64,000 bases of DNA, taken from contig NZ_LNSG01000002.1 in NCBI RefSeq assembly GCF_001468395.1, positions 372,001-436,000 of the forward strand, given 5' to 3'. Position 1 is the first letter of the stretch; each line of letters starts with the position of its first letter. This document shows positions 63,758 to 64,000 of the stretch, piece after piece. Position numbers and translations under genes: made by a program. A model generated the notes under the pieces. The model was not told where the DNA came from. It was given only the letters and a program-made list of their open reading frames with translations, and made no database searches. The DNA comes from Sphingopyxis sp. H073 (GTDB taxonomy: Bacteria; Pseudomonadota; Alphaproteobacteria; Sphingomonadales; Sphingomonadaceae).

Positions 63758-64000
63758 TTAGACGGCGGTTCCGACCAGTCGTCCGATACCTGCCGTCAGC
63801 GCCATGGCGAGCGCCCCCCAGAAGACGACGCGCGCGACAGGCTTCAACGGCCTCGATCCGCCCGCCGTTGCCCCAACCCATCCGAGCAGAGCAAGAAAGA
63901 GGAGCGATGCAACGGCCTCGCCGGGCACAAGCCAGTCGTGTGGGAGCATCGCCGCCGCCAGCACAGGGAGCAGGGCGCCCAGTGTGAAGGTCCCGGCCGA
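63758..64000 (-). CDS. VIT1/CCC1-family transporter, N-terminus cut by window edge
   Basis: The last 80 or so residues of a membrane protein (LAAAMLPHDWLVPGEAVASL, LLFLALLGWVGATAGG and VARVVFWGALAMALTAGIGR) match the C-terminus of VIT1/CCC1 iron/manganese transporters. The start lies to the right of the window. It ends 18 bases upstream of the LysE gene start and may be co-transcribed with it. Confidence 0.75.
   Translation of the reverse strand, partial: SAGTFTLGALLPVLAAAMLPHDWLVPGEAVASLLFLALLGWVGATAGGSRPLKPVARVVFWGALAMALTAGIGRLVGTAV

Noticed and set aside
1-64000. CRISPR array or insertion sequence
   Set aside because: I saw no regularly spaced repeats of 24-40 bases with unique spacers, and no transposase gene with terminal inverted repeats. 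The only regular array is the three iterons.

Overview
The window is high-GC alphaproteobacterial DNA, most likely from a sphingomonad (Sphingopyxis/Sphingobium type). This is inferred from gene families, the GTTC-N7-GTTC form of the SOS box and the mobile-element type, not from any database search. It has two parts joined at a clear boundary near 43.7 kb.

Bases 1 to about 43,724 are the right-hand part of an integrative and conjugative element (ICE) related to the Tn4371 family; its left end lies outside the window. Nearly all of its genes are on the minus strand. In order: mating-pair genes trbE (cut by the window edge), trbD, trbC, trbB; a ribbon-helix-helix protein, the coupling ATPase TraG and a DUF3363 relaxase with a candidate oriT upstream; a lytic transglycosylase, DUF736, TraF protease and DUF2840; a maintenance block of ParA, a ribbon-helix-helix partner and RepA with iterons; small regulators (AlpA-like, DUF2285, XRE) and small unknown proteins; and an establishment block of DUF2493, Toprim, a methylase-helicase of the strawberry-notch type, a long ParB-like protein, a DUF5983-type protein and the ArdC antirestriction protein. 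Three genes of this block share a conserved 5' leader.

The ICE cargo follows: a GAF-GGDEF-EAL c-di-GMP enzyme, an SOS-controlled imuA-imuB-dnaE2 mutasome with a clear LexA box, and a defence island. The island has a Hachiman-like pair (HamA-like nuclease and HamB-like helicase) in tandem with an Mrr-like nuclease, preceded on the same strand by an AbiE-type toxin-antitoxin pair with a strong palindromic operator. The tyrosine integrase sits at the right end, next to a displaced 3' half of a tRNA-Arg(CCG) gene, which marks the attachment site.

Bases 43,725 to 64,000 look chromosomal. They hold a decayed Baeyer-Villiger monooxygenase fragment; a three-gene aromatic meta-cleavage operon (extradiol dioxygenase, FAH-family hydrolase, MhpA-like hydroxylase) with a divergent TetR regulator; a large secreted repeat-rich protein; an EmrAB/OprM-type tripartite efflux operon with a divergent TetR regulator and two matching palindromes; a convergent NarL-type response regulator and 7TM sensor kinase; a mercury-resistance locus (merR divergent from merTPA) with a textbook 19-bp-spacer promoter; a LysE exporter; and the end of a VIT1/CCC1-family transporter gene.

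The items most worth testing are the three-gene Hachiman-like cassette under a possible toxin-antitoxin guard, and the repeated leader upstream of ardC, the ParB-like gene and the methylase-helicase gene.
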